Of a stretch of 64,000 nt of DNA, positions 50,263 through 61,541 are shown piece after piece (position 1 is the stretch's first letter; each line of letters opens with the position of its first letter). The stretch comes from Ephydatia muelleri (taxonomy: Eukaryota > Porifera > Demospongiae > Spongillida > Spongillidae), in NCBI GenBank assembly GCA_013339895.1, contig JABACO010000012.1, forward strand, positions 6,901,932 to 6,965,931. Direction: 5' to 3'. The notes under the pieces were generated by a model that searched no databases, had not been told where the DNA came from, and saw nothing but the letters and a program-made list of their open reading frames with translations. The position numbers and the translations under genes were made by a program.

Positions 50263-50512
50263 GGGACAGTTTCCGCGAAAATTGCCCCACGGTTAAAATG
50301 TTATAAAAATGCATCGCGTTTGAATCGCTATAACTTCCCAACGGATAACGCTATCGACTTCCTATTTTCAGTACGTCATAGTGAAATGGTGTAGTATGAA
50401 GTGTTGAAAATAGGAAGTCGATAGCGTTATCCGTTGGGAAGTTATAGCGATTCAAACGCGATGCATTTTTATAACATTTTAACCGTGGGGCAATTTTCGC
50501 GGAAACTGTCCC
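50263..50512. repeat. Perfect palindromic MITE, 108-bp arms
   Basis: Arm 50263-50370 (GGGACAGTTTCCGCGAAAAT ... CTTCCTATTTTCA) and arm 50405-50512 are reverse complements with no mismatch that I can find, around a 34-bp loop. The outer GGGACAGTTTCCGCGAAAA resembles the ends of the MITE family at 7468-7695. Perfect arms imply very recent insertion or ongoing arm homogenisation. Confidence 0.9.
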
Positions 50513-51338
50513 TATTTTATATACGTGTTATGATTAATTATTAAACAATGGAGCGTATGATTTCATGAACTTGATTAGAGAAAGTTTTGAGGACACTTCC
50601 TATGGATGAAAAAAGAATCAATGCATAGCTTGATAGTTCGTCTTTCACTTTCTTCTTAGAAAGTTCATTATTCGCCCCACGTAAAAGAGGCCTGCGTACA
50701 TATGTATGGGGATTACACACAAACTTGCAGGGAAAGTTTTGCAGGCACATTTCTACGTAAGGATGTACCCCCACAAAGTTGTGTCTCTAGGCCCCCTATA
50801 ATCTCTAATATGCGAATGTTGAGTAGCGATCTGTAGACAAAAGGTGCGTGATTTTACGAAATTCACCTGTAAAATTATTTTATTACCCATTTTACGGAAT
50901 TCAAATTATTTATATCCGCAATTTCTAGACATGCTGCGCAAAATCGCGGTGCGACTGTCTCAGTGTGCGACCTACAAGGCCACTGTAACAATTGCATGGT
51001 ACCAACTCGAGTTACCACAATGATATTATGAATACGCTATGCCTGCATTTGCATGATGTCGAGCATGCAAGTAGTTAATTAACATATCAATTTTGTCGAT
51101 TGGCAAAATGTTGTGTTTATTAAACCACTTTTGTCCCCACAGTTATTTCTTTCACCTATTCTTAGATTAGCAACAAACTTTCATCATTAAATATATGCAT
51201 GACTCTTTTGGTTTCATATTCTATCACACTAAACTATAATCTCTATGCAAGTCACAACGTATTGAAATTAAATTATAGTGCGTACAAAATCTTTTCTAAA
51301 TATCCGTTTGCACCGCAAAAAGCGGGTAACCACTATTT
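50513..51338. other. No coding feature; segment shared with 62,220-62,420
   Basis: About 51,025-51,240 is related to 62,222-62,420 (GATTGGCAAAATGTTGTGTT, CCACTTTTGTC(C/T)CCACAGTTAT, TTTCATATT). A minus-strand frame at 50541-50774 (RPLLRGANNELSKKKVKDEL) has no domain signature. Confidence 0.5.
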
Positions 51339-52053
51339 CACCGCGTCCGCGAGTAAAGTGGGTCAGAATTGAGGGGAAACTAAAAACCTAAAAAATAGAA
51401 TCACAGGTACTAGTTGTAAAATAAGTAGAGTAGCCTTTTACACGATGTTCGCATTATAATTTACAACAGCTGCAACTATCACAGTTTTGATGCACGCACT
51501 TTAAATAAACTAGTTCGGTACTATGCTTATCATTTTATCATTTTACACCCCTTCCCTTCTTTACTGTAAATTCATAAGCATGCATAAGCAATCTAGATCA
51601 ATGCAGCTCTTGGTTTCCCTGAAAATAAAAATTATCTGTGCATGCAGACTCGCAAAGCAGCGTGCAAAGCAACAAAGTTAAAACGCATGCGGTAATGTAT
51701 AGCGTTCTATAGACACGATACAACACATGCACACAGTAAATAAAATACATTGCATATGATTGAAAAAGCATTGAAATGTTTAAAAGTTCAACTAGGCTTA
51801 TACAATGTGATTATTGCCGTTTTTCTATGATGATGAAATATGGTTTCATCGACATAGACCACTTTTATATCGCCGCATTTGTAGCATCCAGCAAGTTGAA
51901 TGATCTCTCACAAAATGCATCCAATGTTGTCTCAAGAGTTGTACTTCCACATTCCTGTATTTGAAAAGAAAAATACTCATCAGCGGACCTTTTAGTTTTT
52001 TTACTTCCCCCAAAAACGGCCTAAATTGACCCACTTTACTCGCGGACGCGGTG
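51339..52053. mobile_element. Non-autonomous DNA transposon with 27-bp perfect TIRs
   Basis: The 27-bp left end (CACCGCGTCCGCGAGTAAAG then TGGGTCA, 51339-51365) is exactly the reverse complement of 52027-52053. Beyond that the inverted match continues loosely (GGGGAAACTAAAAA / GGGGGAAGTAAAAAAACT). The 715-bp interior has no long frame. A target-site duplication is not clear (TTT versus TTA flanks). It is probably a MITE or internally deleted element; family not assigned. It sits just upstream of copy C. Confidence 0.85.
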
Positions 52054-52119
52054 TTAAATAAACGAAAATCCTAATCCAAAAGTAGCACTGTACGAAAAAG
52101 TGCATTAAAATAAAATCCG

Positions 52120-52310
52120 GATGGGTTAGGAAGCGGTGATGTAATCCATCCGCTGATGAAGAAATGGGTCTGGGTACGTGACAAGGAAGAATCGATCAGA
52201 TCACTAGACTACGCGCGTAGGGGTCGCCACTCCACGATCAACTGAACATAACGATGGGTAAGTTCTTGTTGGGTATGTATAGGGTACCTAGTCCTTTGGA
52301 TCAAGCGGTG
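52120..52310 (+). promoter_or_regulatory. Conserved upstream/leader segment of Death-domain copy C
   Basis: Counterpart of 14801-14990 of copy A, including the donor-like GGGTAAGTTCTT. Here it is preceded by ATG (ACGATGG|GTAAGTT at 52254); the matching triplet in copy A is AGG. The counterpart of copy A's ATG exon follows at about 52,850-52,930 but its ATG reads AAG and its frame closes early, so copy C's start is unresolved. Confidence 0.4.
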
Positions 52311-52984
52311 CCTGACACACCTGATGACAACCATTAGGCGCGGGCGATCTGAGGAAAGGTCGAAGATGGATATGTGCGTGGTATGTAAGGTCTAGATTTG
52401 ATGCGACAAACAAGAGACAAATTCAGAGATCAGTATATACGATCCATGATGGCAGAAGTGTAAGCGAGCACTTCTATCGCAGAGCGTAACCGGGGAGGGT
52501 GGGGAGGGTGGGGCGAAGTAAATAACTGCCTATTTCTCGTTCGTAGCTCGTTATTTAATATCAATGGCAGCTGATTATATTAAATAACGAACTACAGCTA
52601 TTTCATCGCTGGTGGGTGGGCCTGAATATATGATAACCCCCCCCCCCCCCCCCCCCCCCCGCCCTCCCCTTCCCTGTTGTTTTTTCTCAAATTAATACAT
52701 TTGTGCTCGTCCAATTGTGCTGTTAATTAATTGAGTACGCTTACACGTACTGGGGATTTCCCTTGTATGGCTCCATTGTGCGCGGGCTGACGATGTCAGT
52801 GGCCTCTGTTTTCAATGACAGTTTGTCGCTAAGTATCCGCGAATAATACTGCAGAAAGTACAGTTGGGAGAAAGGATATGTACCAATTGCTATAAAATAT
52901 CAGGAAAGCCACTTCATGCAGGAGGCAGCATCAATGCATGTTGCATGCTGGCCCAAGCCTACCACCTGCAGTATCCGCGAATAC

Positions 52985-53570
52985 TTAGCAACAAAATGCC
53001 ACTTTGGAATACCCAATGTGTGTATCTGGGCCACATTGTAGCCAATGGTGTGGTACACATAAAGGTGCAAGTTGCAAGGCATTGAGGCTTCTCCATCCCC
53101 ACGACAAAGAACCTGGTTCGCTGTTTCCTTGGGCTGACTGGGTATACTATCATCCCAGACTATGCCAGCATTGCAGCTTCCCTGATGGATCTGACTAAGA
53201 AGGCGTCATCGTGTGAAACCAAAAGTGTGAGATAGTGTTCTAGAGGTGGTGCCCCTGTCCTGCTGAGCCCAGATTTTGAGAAGGACTTTGTGCTACAAAC
53301 TGACGCTTCTGATGCTGACATTGGAGCCAGCTAGATGACCAGGGCACTGACCACCCGGTGGCCTACTTCAGCTGGAAGTTACACTTGAGGGTGCAAACGT
53401 ATTCCACCATTGTGAAAGAGTACCCAACCATTTAAAGAGTATACCTTCTCGACGAACCATTTATTTTCCAAACCGATCATCTGGCACTGGAGTGACTAGA
53501 CCGACTATGTCCAGTTGGATCATCACACTGCTACCCTTGTCATCAACCACGAAAGGGCAATGAAAGTGCT
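52985..53570 (+). mobile_element. Ty3/gypsy pol fossil fragment
   Basis: Readable pieces of the end of the reverse transcriptase and the RNase H region: VYLGHIVANG, FLGLTGYTIIPDYA, SPDFEKDFVLQTDASDADIG, HPVAYFSWKL, TYSTIVKEYPTI. No LTRs, gag, protease or integrase are seen adjoining. It lies between pieces of copy C that are contiguous in copy A, so it inserted after, or with, the duplication. Old and broken, with several interruptions in under 600 bp. Confidence 0.8.
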
Positions 53571-55070
53571 GACTCCCTTTCTTGCCTCCTGACAAAATGA
53601 CTTCTGTTGTGAAAAATGGGGAAGGAATGTGTCTATTAAATCATTGTATAGTACGGTTCTTTTGTGCACTGGCCGACAAAGCCCTGTGGGGTGCTGTGAC
53701 CCCTGTGCTGGGGAGGTGCTGTTCCCTGTGGTTAGGAGCGTGTGTGGCATCTTTAAAATGTGCCAAATTATATAATTCATATGTACAGGTATTGACAATC
53801 AAAGCTTGGGACAATATCACTTAGCTACGAGCAAATTCATTGATAACTGCATCACTATTAATAGTGTTCTAAATTTTCCCTATCAATTTCTATTATAAAG
53901 ATAGCCCCTCTAGTCTATCCTGCATCATTCTCCATCTCAAAAAGAGTTTTAACCCTGTTTAGGACAGAAAAAAATATGTTCTGCTGTGCATCAGTGAACT
54001 AATATTATCAATGGCCAAAGGCCAATGCTATTGAATAATATATGCCTTACTAAGCTCTGAAAATGCATATTACATTCTTGGGAATTGGGATTACATAATG
54101 CAGCCATTCAGCAAGGCATTCAATGATCATTTGGTCCTGCATCAATATCAGCATTCTGATGTGCACTGGAGTACCTTTGTGCATGTTTTGATATACAACT
54201 GCATTGTTTTTCCAGTTTGAGTTTCCATTCATTGTAAACACATTGCCCTAGCTATTTTACTCACCTCTCAATTAAGGAAGCATTAGTGATGAACAAAAGC
54301 ACAGTATGCAAAAGAGAGCGATCTTGCTCTGGGAGTAAGACATCCATTGTCGTTTTATACGGTCAGGATGAAGAAACACTTTTCTATGAGCAATACCTAT
54401 AATTACCAGCTTGACATTTTACTTTTGTAGCTATTAGGTCACTTGGAAGGCTGACACGGACCAAGCTTATTATAACCTTGTTTTCTTGTACACTAAGTGT
54501 TTGGCCTAGATCAATGTTACTTGCTGATTTGTCAGCAAAAATGCTGACTGATCGTATGGTGCTACATTGGAGTTGCTGGCAATTCTGGTACCGCTGTTAG
54601 CTTAATTCTGTTTCATTAGATCGTCGTGCTGCCGGCTGAAGAACTGTACTCCATACGTGGCAGTTTGCAACTGTTTGTTGTCTGCCGTTTCTTTTTTTGT
54701 GTACATCATCGTGAAATTCAGTGTTCGTACATTCTGGTCCATCACTTTTTGAACATACGGTTTCTTTGGGATCCCCATCATCCAAATCAATCACATGTAC
54801 ATGTACAGGCTGCAACAGTCTCAATTACATCTACTTCTGAAGGATTACTTCTGAAGGATCAGTAACTGACATTGCCTCTGCTTTCCTCTCCTCACAGAAC
54901 GAAGCTGAACGGCTTTAAATGCATCCATGAATTAATAATGTTATGATGTCAATTCCATCCTGGACCCGACGTCTTATATTTATTGCACCCCATCATTTTG
55001 CCCTCAGACCCCCCTGACCACACTAAAATATGCTCAATGTGCTCAGGGAACAATAATAAAATTTAAACCT
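53571..55070. other. Duplicated non-coding part of copy C
   Basis: 54,515-54,930 matches 15,960-16,330 of copy A (GCTGACTG, TGGCAGTTTGCAACTG, GGTTTCTTTGGGATCCCCAT, CTCTGCTTTCCTCTCCTC). A minus-strand frame at 54597-54824 (VIDLDDGDPKETVCSKSDGP) is open here but broken in copy A, so it is not supported as coding. 53,571-54,500 has no recognised feature. Confidence 0.5.
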
Positions 55071-55074
55071 TTGT

Positions 55075-55076
55075 CA

Positions 55077-55109
<33 letters not shown>

Positions 55110-55165
55110 TGTGCATGTATGTCTGTGTGTGTGTTTGTGCGCATGTGTGTGTGTGCGTGTGGCAC
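55075..55165. repeat. TG microsatellite
   Basis: TG run with GCATGT interruptions in copy C. Confidence 0.9.
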
Positions 55166-55810
55166 CTGGACTAATGAGTTTTCGCAGTTTCTATCAACCA
55201 ATGACGTATTTCAGCATCAAATATTAGGGTATGATACTCACATAGATAAATGCTGATACGATAAGTATGCAAGTATATTGTGACTAACTCGCATCCAAAC
55301 TGCCTCTGGCCCTGCCATGTCTCAACGTTTAGCAATTGTAATTCAGCAACCCTAGTTACATTAATAAAAATTCGCTGCCTTAGCCTTGCGTATTCCTAAG
55401 TATTATTGTAAGCTAATTATTTTCACTTGACATAACTGCTCATCTCAAATCACAAGTATTAAATAACTTTCTGAATCAAGATTAGTTGGCTGTCGGAAGT
55501 TCTGTTTAACTCAGATGACTTTGGCAATGCAGACAAATTATTGACATAAACTAACTCATCTTGATTTTGAATACGTTATGCTTGATTTACTTTGTAGATG
55601 GATGGAGTTATTGTTTAACGTTAACTTATTTCAGTTCTACCACAATTTCTTCCCATGGTGAGGATGCTTAGCAACAATGCAACAATCATTGAATTCTTTT
55701 ATTTGATAGATACCCTAGTATTTTGTTTTGCACATGCATGTACACTGATGCTGCAACATGAATGGATATCAATAAGGCTCACTTGTGAACCATGCTATTC
55801 ATACATGCAG

Positions 55811-58800
55811 CGTCAAACAACTATGAATGTTGTGCAAAGCAGGAATCTGCATTATCAAATCCTGAGGAACCAAAAATGGGTGAAAGCAATCGTCAAGAGA
55901 AGAGTTCAGGTCATGGTTATTCTTCACCCAACAATTTACTAGTGGATATGGAGACAGAAATTGACCATAAACAAGGTGAGACATAATTTACCCTACAAAT
56001 AAATGTTGACGAGACTTCACAAGAATTTGGAACATATGTTTATCAAGTTGTCTGATTTTTTAATTTTCTTATACATGTACTTAGAATTGTATTCTACAAA
56101 GCCATTCTTATGCAGTTACAATTGCACATTCTGTTCTAGCACAACTGAGGACTGAATTTATAGTTAGCTATACATTTCTATGGCAAGCGCCAACTTCTCT
56201 GAATATGTTTTCGTGGGCCAATTGGTCATTTTTCAGGACAACTTAAAGAAGTTGCCATGCTATAGAAATGTATAGCCAACTATTATTAGCACAGTTGTGC
56301 TAGAACAGAATGTGCAATTGTAATTGCGTAAGAATGGTTTTGTACAATACAATGCTAAGTATCAGAAAATCAAAATAACAGAAAACTTGTGTTCCACATT
56401 CTTGCGAAGTCTTGTCAAACTCTTTATGCATGTGTTAAATGAGCAGAATGAATCAATGTGTCCTGTAACAAAACTTCTTGCTTTGATTGCTTACAATTCA
56501 ATGTTATTGCCAGAGTTGTATGTATAGTACTGTGCTTCTCTAAATACCTGCAAATAAATTATAAATTGCGTACTCAAAATGTTACAAGGTCCATCTTGAG
56601 AGCCCAATAGGTGGACAGAAGTGGGAGGGTAGTCAGATCAAATGGTTAGCAAGCGGGTGTTAAATAGGTCAGATGCTGGTAATTAGGCACAGGCGTACCA
56701 ATAGTATCTCGCTTACTGCAGATGAAAAGTTCAACCTGGTCACTTCTTGTGGCACTGTCAAGGAACATGCTGTATATGTTGATGTATCGCTATAATAGAT
56801 TAGTAAGCATGACGGGAGTGTGGATTATGCGCCTGGATGGCCAAGGAAGATGAGCACTAAAATAGCACCAGGTCTCTTCTTCCATAAGACTATTTATCCT
56901 GCTGCTCAGTTACGTGAATGCAAATAGTTTCTATGGGTGACACAGGTGGCAGAATATTCTCATTCAGCCATTTCATGAGAAGTCAAGAATCTTGCCATGA
57001 CGTACAAGGTCATGAGATTGAGATGCTTCTCTATAAGAATTGCAATGAAATGGACCAAGTGGCAGTTTGGACTAATGCTTCAAACCATGACTTTGAAGGA
57101 GTTGAATGGGTTTTAAACTTTTTGGATCTCTTCCTTCAATCTCGTGTCTACAACACCAATTTATGTGAGGCCATGAAGGCAGCATTTGATTGTGTTACAC
57201 CACAAGATGTTGCAGGATACATAGCCAAAGCCCACTTCTGTGTTGAGGGTTATACCTTTGAACCTTACATGGATCAACAATAGGTTTTCAGAATCTTAGA
57301 CAAGAAACAATTGTAATTTAGATGTGCGATAATATAAATGATTGTCAATGTAAAGTTTGTAATTATTTGTTAGTGAGCAAGCCATCATCAAGCTATCTAA
57401 ACACAGGCATTTCAACATGTGGGGCTAATGATTGTGAGTTGTCCAAATCACTCATCATTAGTAGCTCCTTGATTGTGTTCAGCTTTTCTCTTTTGGCCTG
57501 TAGACACTTGTTCCAATGCTGAGTTCACCATGTGCACTCGAATCAGTGTACTTGAAGAACTACCAGTTTCAACATCTTTGCAGGCAGTCTTGAAAACATG
57601 GTAAAGAACTTTTTCATTATCAGAGGTGGCCTCTTAATTCTACTTCCATTTGCCTTATGTACTGGACTTCACTCAGCTGCCTCTGGTTTTGTTTTGCCAT
57701 AAGCCTCAGTGCCTTTTTATTTCACTTCAGCTTTGAGTTCTATTATGACCTCCTTCATACACTCTATGTCTGAGACAGATACTGTACCAATGGTTGCTAC
57801 AGGAGTAACACCTTGTGCATTGTTGTGCTTGAACGGCATTGATTGGAGGAGGGGCTCCAGGATTGGGCATTTATCACAGTTGCTTGTTGGAGATCTTCCT
57901 TCTGTTCTGGCAGCATATTTTCTCTCTGAATCAGTCCCTGCATTATTCCTCCTACCCTATAGTCTGCATGCTTAAGTGACTCTAGCTGTTGTCCTGCACG
58001 ATTAAGAAAATGTGATTGGACATGGAACATGCCGTGGCCTTGACATCTACGGTTCAACTCTTCGTGGACTTGTTACATTATCTGATCAGATGCCCCCCAC
58101 CGATCCAATGTTCCTGGTAGCTGTTTCTCTAGTTCTGCAATTACTCTGGCACCATCAGCTTCATTCATGATGAGGTGCTACCACAACAGCTGAAATGTAG
58201 CTGAAGTTGTTAACAAATGGTCTACTTTTCTCATCATTCTTTTTTGTCACCTATATCCATCATGCAGCTTCTTGTTGTAAATATCAACTTCATCTGCAGT
58301 TTCAGGATACAATGGAAAAGTTGTCTGCAGTTGGACTGACTCATATTGCCATGTCGCATTGCCACTGAACAGTAAGCACATCTACAGATGTAATTGGCAC
58401 AAAATCCACAGCAGCTGTCACAAGTTTGAAGGACATGAGGCTAGTCTCTTGATTGCTGGTGGTTAACTACAGGCATTAGCTGCTGGTCTTTGCTGCAATT
58501 TGGACACAACTTACACATTGGAATCTTCCCTTTCTCCACCTCCTGCTAATTTACTGCTGCACTGAAATCGAAAGTATCGGCCTTGGATATTTGTTTCTTG
58601 GGCACTTGATTGTCTGCCTAGTTGTTGTGAGTACAACCGATATGCTTTGTCACAAGAAGATGGCAGGAAGGATAATGAGCACAGCTACTGTGCTAGTCTT
58701 CATTGTTTATTCCACACTCGCACTTAATTTTTCCAGGCAGTGCAGCCTCATCCATAAGACAAAAGAGAAGTTCTTCTCGCCCTGAATTCAGTGCGGTCAA

Positions 58801-60599
58801 TGTTGGTTTGTACCTGTATGTCTGTGCTCGCTGCTGTTGCTGAATCGCCATTATGCATACTGAGATAGCCTCTTTCAAGCCATGCCAGAGCTGACCACCC
58901 ATCTCACTGTTTGTCCACTTTCTGGATCCTCAAAAATTACTTTTCACCTTTTTCAGTACGAATTTAGTTATTTATTCACAGATATTTAGAGACACGCATT
59001 ACCTGTGACCCGGGAAGTTGAGTGGGGGTAGCAAGGGAGTGAATCTTCTTTTGCCCGTGGCAAGGTGGTTGGAATCATTGCAAGCTGCACTGTCACAATG
59101 TGAAGACATAGGATTGTCATTCCACACATTTTCATCCATGATCTGATTCATGCGTCAGATGTCATATGATGTTCACAATGCACGTATCATTTATTATTAT
59201 ATTACATGTACAGTTTGTGCTTTTTTGGTGTACAAAATACATGTACAACTCTAAATAATTTATTTCTTTGCCCCTCTTGTCACATTTTTGATTTTATCTT
59301 TTGTCAAAATCATGCCAATATGTTTTGTTCATGTGGGTAAATTTTTGTGGATGTTTGAAAGGGCTAAACAGAAACAAAGATTAAACCACCTTCTTGATGC
59401 ATATGGGGTGTTTGTAGTGTTTTTTTGGCTATTGCATATCATAGAATGTGCAATTGACATCATGTGCATACTATGTGTATTGCTCATAATCTTTGTTGCT
59501 TTAACCAAGATGAGAACAGTCAAAAACAAGCAACTGAGGAAAAAAGGCAGGGTATAGCACTCCCATAGTATTATATTTATAGCAATTGTATTTATGATTG
59601 CCTATATATAACAACATACTCAGTGACATAATTTATGTAAGTAAACATTACGAATTAATGGCACATCCTTTATTTAATGGTTTCACAACAGTATTGTAAT
59701 GCCATGCATGGCATGTAGGTGACAAGAGATACTGATTTGTCTAAGATCTTAATGCAGTTTCATTTCATACAAAGTTATATTAATGTGTGCAGGCTAAATG
59801 GAAATTGATGTATACATAACATTTCTTTATTATCCAATGGCATAAATATAATTTTGATTGTCCCTATTTTCATCTGCTAGTTCAAATGTACCATCTGATC
59901 TCATTCCACATGCTTCCACATAGATAATGGCAAAGCTCACAATTCAAATGTGCTACGTGTTGAAGACCATCGTGATATTTTTGAAGTGACGAAAAATGCA
60001 TGCCCTAAATGGAAATCCATTGGCCGCAATCTGAACTTCACAGATGATGAGCTGTCTGCTATTACACGGGTACCTGGGCTACATTACGACGAAGACTTCT
60101 ATGCAGACATGCTGCGCAAATGGTTAGACTGGGCACCACCAGATCACAATCATCCCACAGTCCAAGATTTATCATCCGCTTTGCGTAAGGCCGGCAAAGA
60201 GAGACAGGCTTATGATCTGAGACTGAAGTATGGCATCTCCGAAACCAATCTATCTCCATTGGTGCCCATGAGAGACAAAGGTGAGACCAAACATTGACCA
60301 TGACTTAATTTTGATTATTTACTAATTGTGTCATGTGTTATCATAAACAGAATTAATCAAAGTGTACATTTGCATTTATAGTTTGTCATTGAATAGTATA
60401 AGTTAATTATTACAAACATCATGTCATCACCTAGATGCATGTACATGTACATATAAATCCATGGAAAAAACTGAGATTCTTTGCTGTGCACATGCCATGT
60501 TTATCTTCAATTCACACTAATAGCTGTAATGTAACTCTTAATATACAGATCTGCCATCTTATGGATCAACAGCGAAGACTCACATGCATGAAGCAATTA
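55811..60599 (+). CDS. Death-domain gene, copy C (partial model)
   Basis: Three intact phase-1/phase-1 exons: linker 55811-55975 (165 bp, same length as copy A but strongly diverged: SNPEEPKMGESNRQEKSSGH), Death domain 59924-60280 (357 bp, identical length to copy A), small exon 60549-60599. Death domain: IFEVTKNACPKWKSIGRNLN, FTDDELSAI, WLDWAPPDH, VQDLSSALRKAGKERQAYDL. The core is conserved while loops differ, which argues for selection on protein rather than decay. The start exon is unresolved and the membrane exon seen in copies A and B is not present before 60,960, where similarity stops near a MITE remnant. It may join the exon at 62987-63145 or continue beyond the window. Confidence 0.6.
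56080..56359. repeat. Palindromic MITE, about 100-bp arms
   Basis: Left arm CTTAGAATTGTATTCTACAA...CTGTTCTAGCACAACTG...GCTATACATTTCTATGGCA; the right arm is its reverse complement with scattered mismatches, ending TTGTACAATACAATGCTAAG. Central loop about 60 bp. It lies in the intron between linker and Death-domain exons of copy C; no equivalent in copies A or B. Confidence 0.8.
56918..57283 (+). mobile_element. Possible Tc1/IS630-type transposase C-terminus
   Basis: 121-codon frame ending YTFEPYMDQQ-stop. The segment LCEAMKAAFDCVTPQDVAGYIAKAHF resembles the final helices of IS630/Tc1-like transposases (alternating hydrophobic, 'VTPxD ... HxGY'-like). The catalytic DDE part is not visible upstream. 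Located in an intron of copy C; absent from copies A and B. Confidence 0.35.
57400..58905 (-). pseudogene. Degenerate coding-like region, possibly transposon-derived
   Basis: Minus-strand pieces: 58902-58693 (MGGQLWHGLKEAISVCIMAI, KCECG), a Cys-rich CDSCCGFCANYICRCAYCSV piece near 58,400, and 58057-57797 (RAGQQLESLKHADYRVGGIM). Frames are separated by stops. The Cys pattern and location in an intron suggest an old DNA-transposon or captured gene piece. Family not recognised. Confidence 0.3.
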
Positions 60600-60984
60600 G
60601 TAAGACTGAGATGAAACTGATTTTCATTGTATACATATATCTTTATAGTGCTTGGTACACTGCCACGATAAATCTGATGAATGTTATGATCGATAGATTA
60701 ATTGGATATTAGATGTCGTCTTTAGTAATGTGTTAATGTGTAATAACAATTGTATGGAGCTTGCTTACCAGGATGGATGGATGTGTGTTGATGGATGTCA
60801 CTTGATGCATGATGAAGGTTTCATTGTGCCGTTATGTCTGTGTGGGTAGTCCTGCTGTCAAATACATGTAAAGCCCATCCCACATTTGATATTGCATAAG
60901 TTATGTGGGCAACGGATTCATCAAAACATTGCAGGGTTCTCATTAAGAAATGCCTAAGTATTCATTGATCTATATCGTTCTGCG

Positions 60985-61541
60985 AAGGGGATACATTATT
61001 AAATTTCCAGTACACGCAATAGAAATGTAACGCTTACGTTGAAATGTATGGATAATTAAAAATTCAGAGCATTAAAACTCCATGACAGATACTCCCATTT
61101 ACAGTGCGTAATATAAGATCCATGACTGAAACATCATCTTCGGTATAAATTGTCGACATACCTTGTACCGATGGTGGTCGATACGTCTGTTCCTGCATGC
61201 TCTAAGCCTTCGATGCCTCTTGAAGAAACTAAGCCGAAGAAAAGTGTGTACTCAATGTATGTATGGAACTAATTTTGGCTAGATTCATAATATATGGGGT
61301 TGTTGCCACGAAAAGGGACCTAACGCATGTTTTTTCAAGATTTCAAATTGTTATTCTAGAAATCTGAAATGTCCTCCACACATTGCTTCTTACGCACTTA
61401 GAATCGGAGTATCTGTCATGGAGTTGTAAGGTTCTGAACTTTTAATTGCTACAGGTAATTAGCCGTACATTTGAATGCAAGCATTACATTTCTATGTACC
61501 GGAAATTTTATAATGTATGCGTTCCCATTTATTACCCTATA
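60985..61541. repeat. Two copies of the local MITE family
   Basis: 60,985-61,125 is a partial copy in inverted orientation (TTTCCAGTACACGCAATAGA, ACGTTGAAATGTA). 61,293-61,541 is a nearly full copy starting TATGGGGTTGTTGCCACGAA and AAGGGACCTAACGCATG, with a worn right end. The first lies where copy C loses similarity to copies A and B. Confidence 0.65.

Noticed and set aside
52864-53085. 73-codon plus-strand frame starting near the copy C ATG-exon counterpart
   Set aside because: It runs from decayed host exon into the gypsy fossil; a chance fusion frame, not a gene.
54597-54824. 75-codon minus-strand frame (VIDLDDGDPKETVCSK) as a gene
   Set aside because: The matching region in copy A (about 16,050-16,240) carries stops and frame changes, so coding constraint is not supported.
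59288-59557. 89-codon frame with a hydrophobic stretch (CILCVLLIIFVAL)
   Set aside because: The corresponding sequence in copies A (20,600-20,800) and B (38,460-38,620) is not open, so it is probably duplicated intron.
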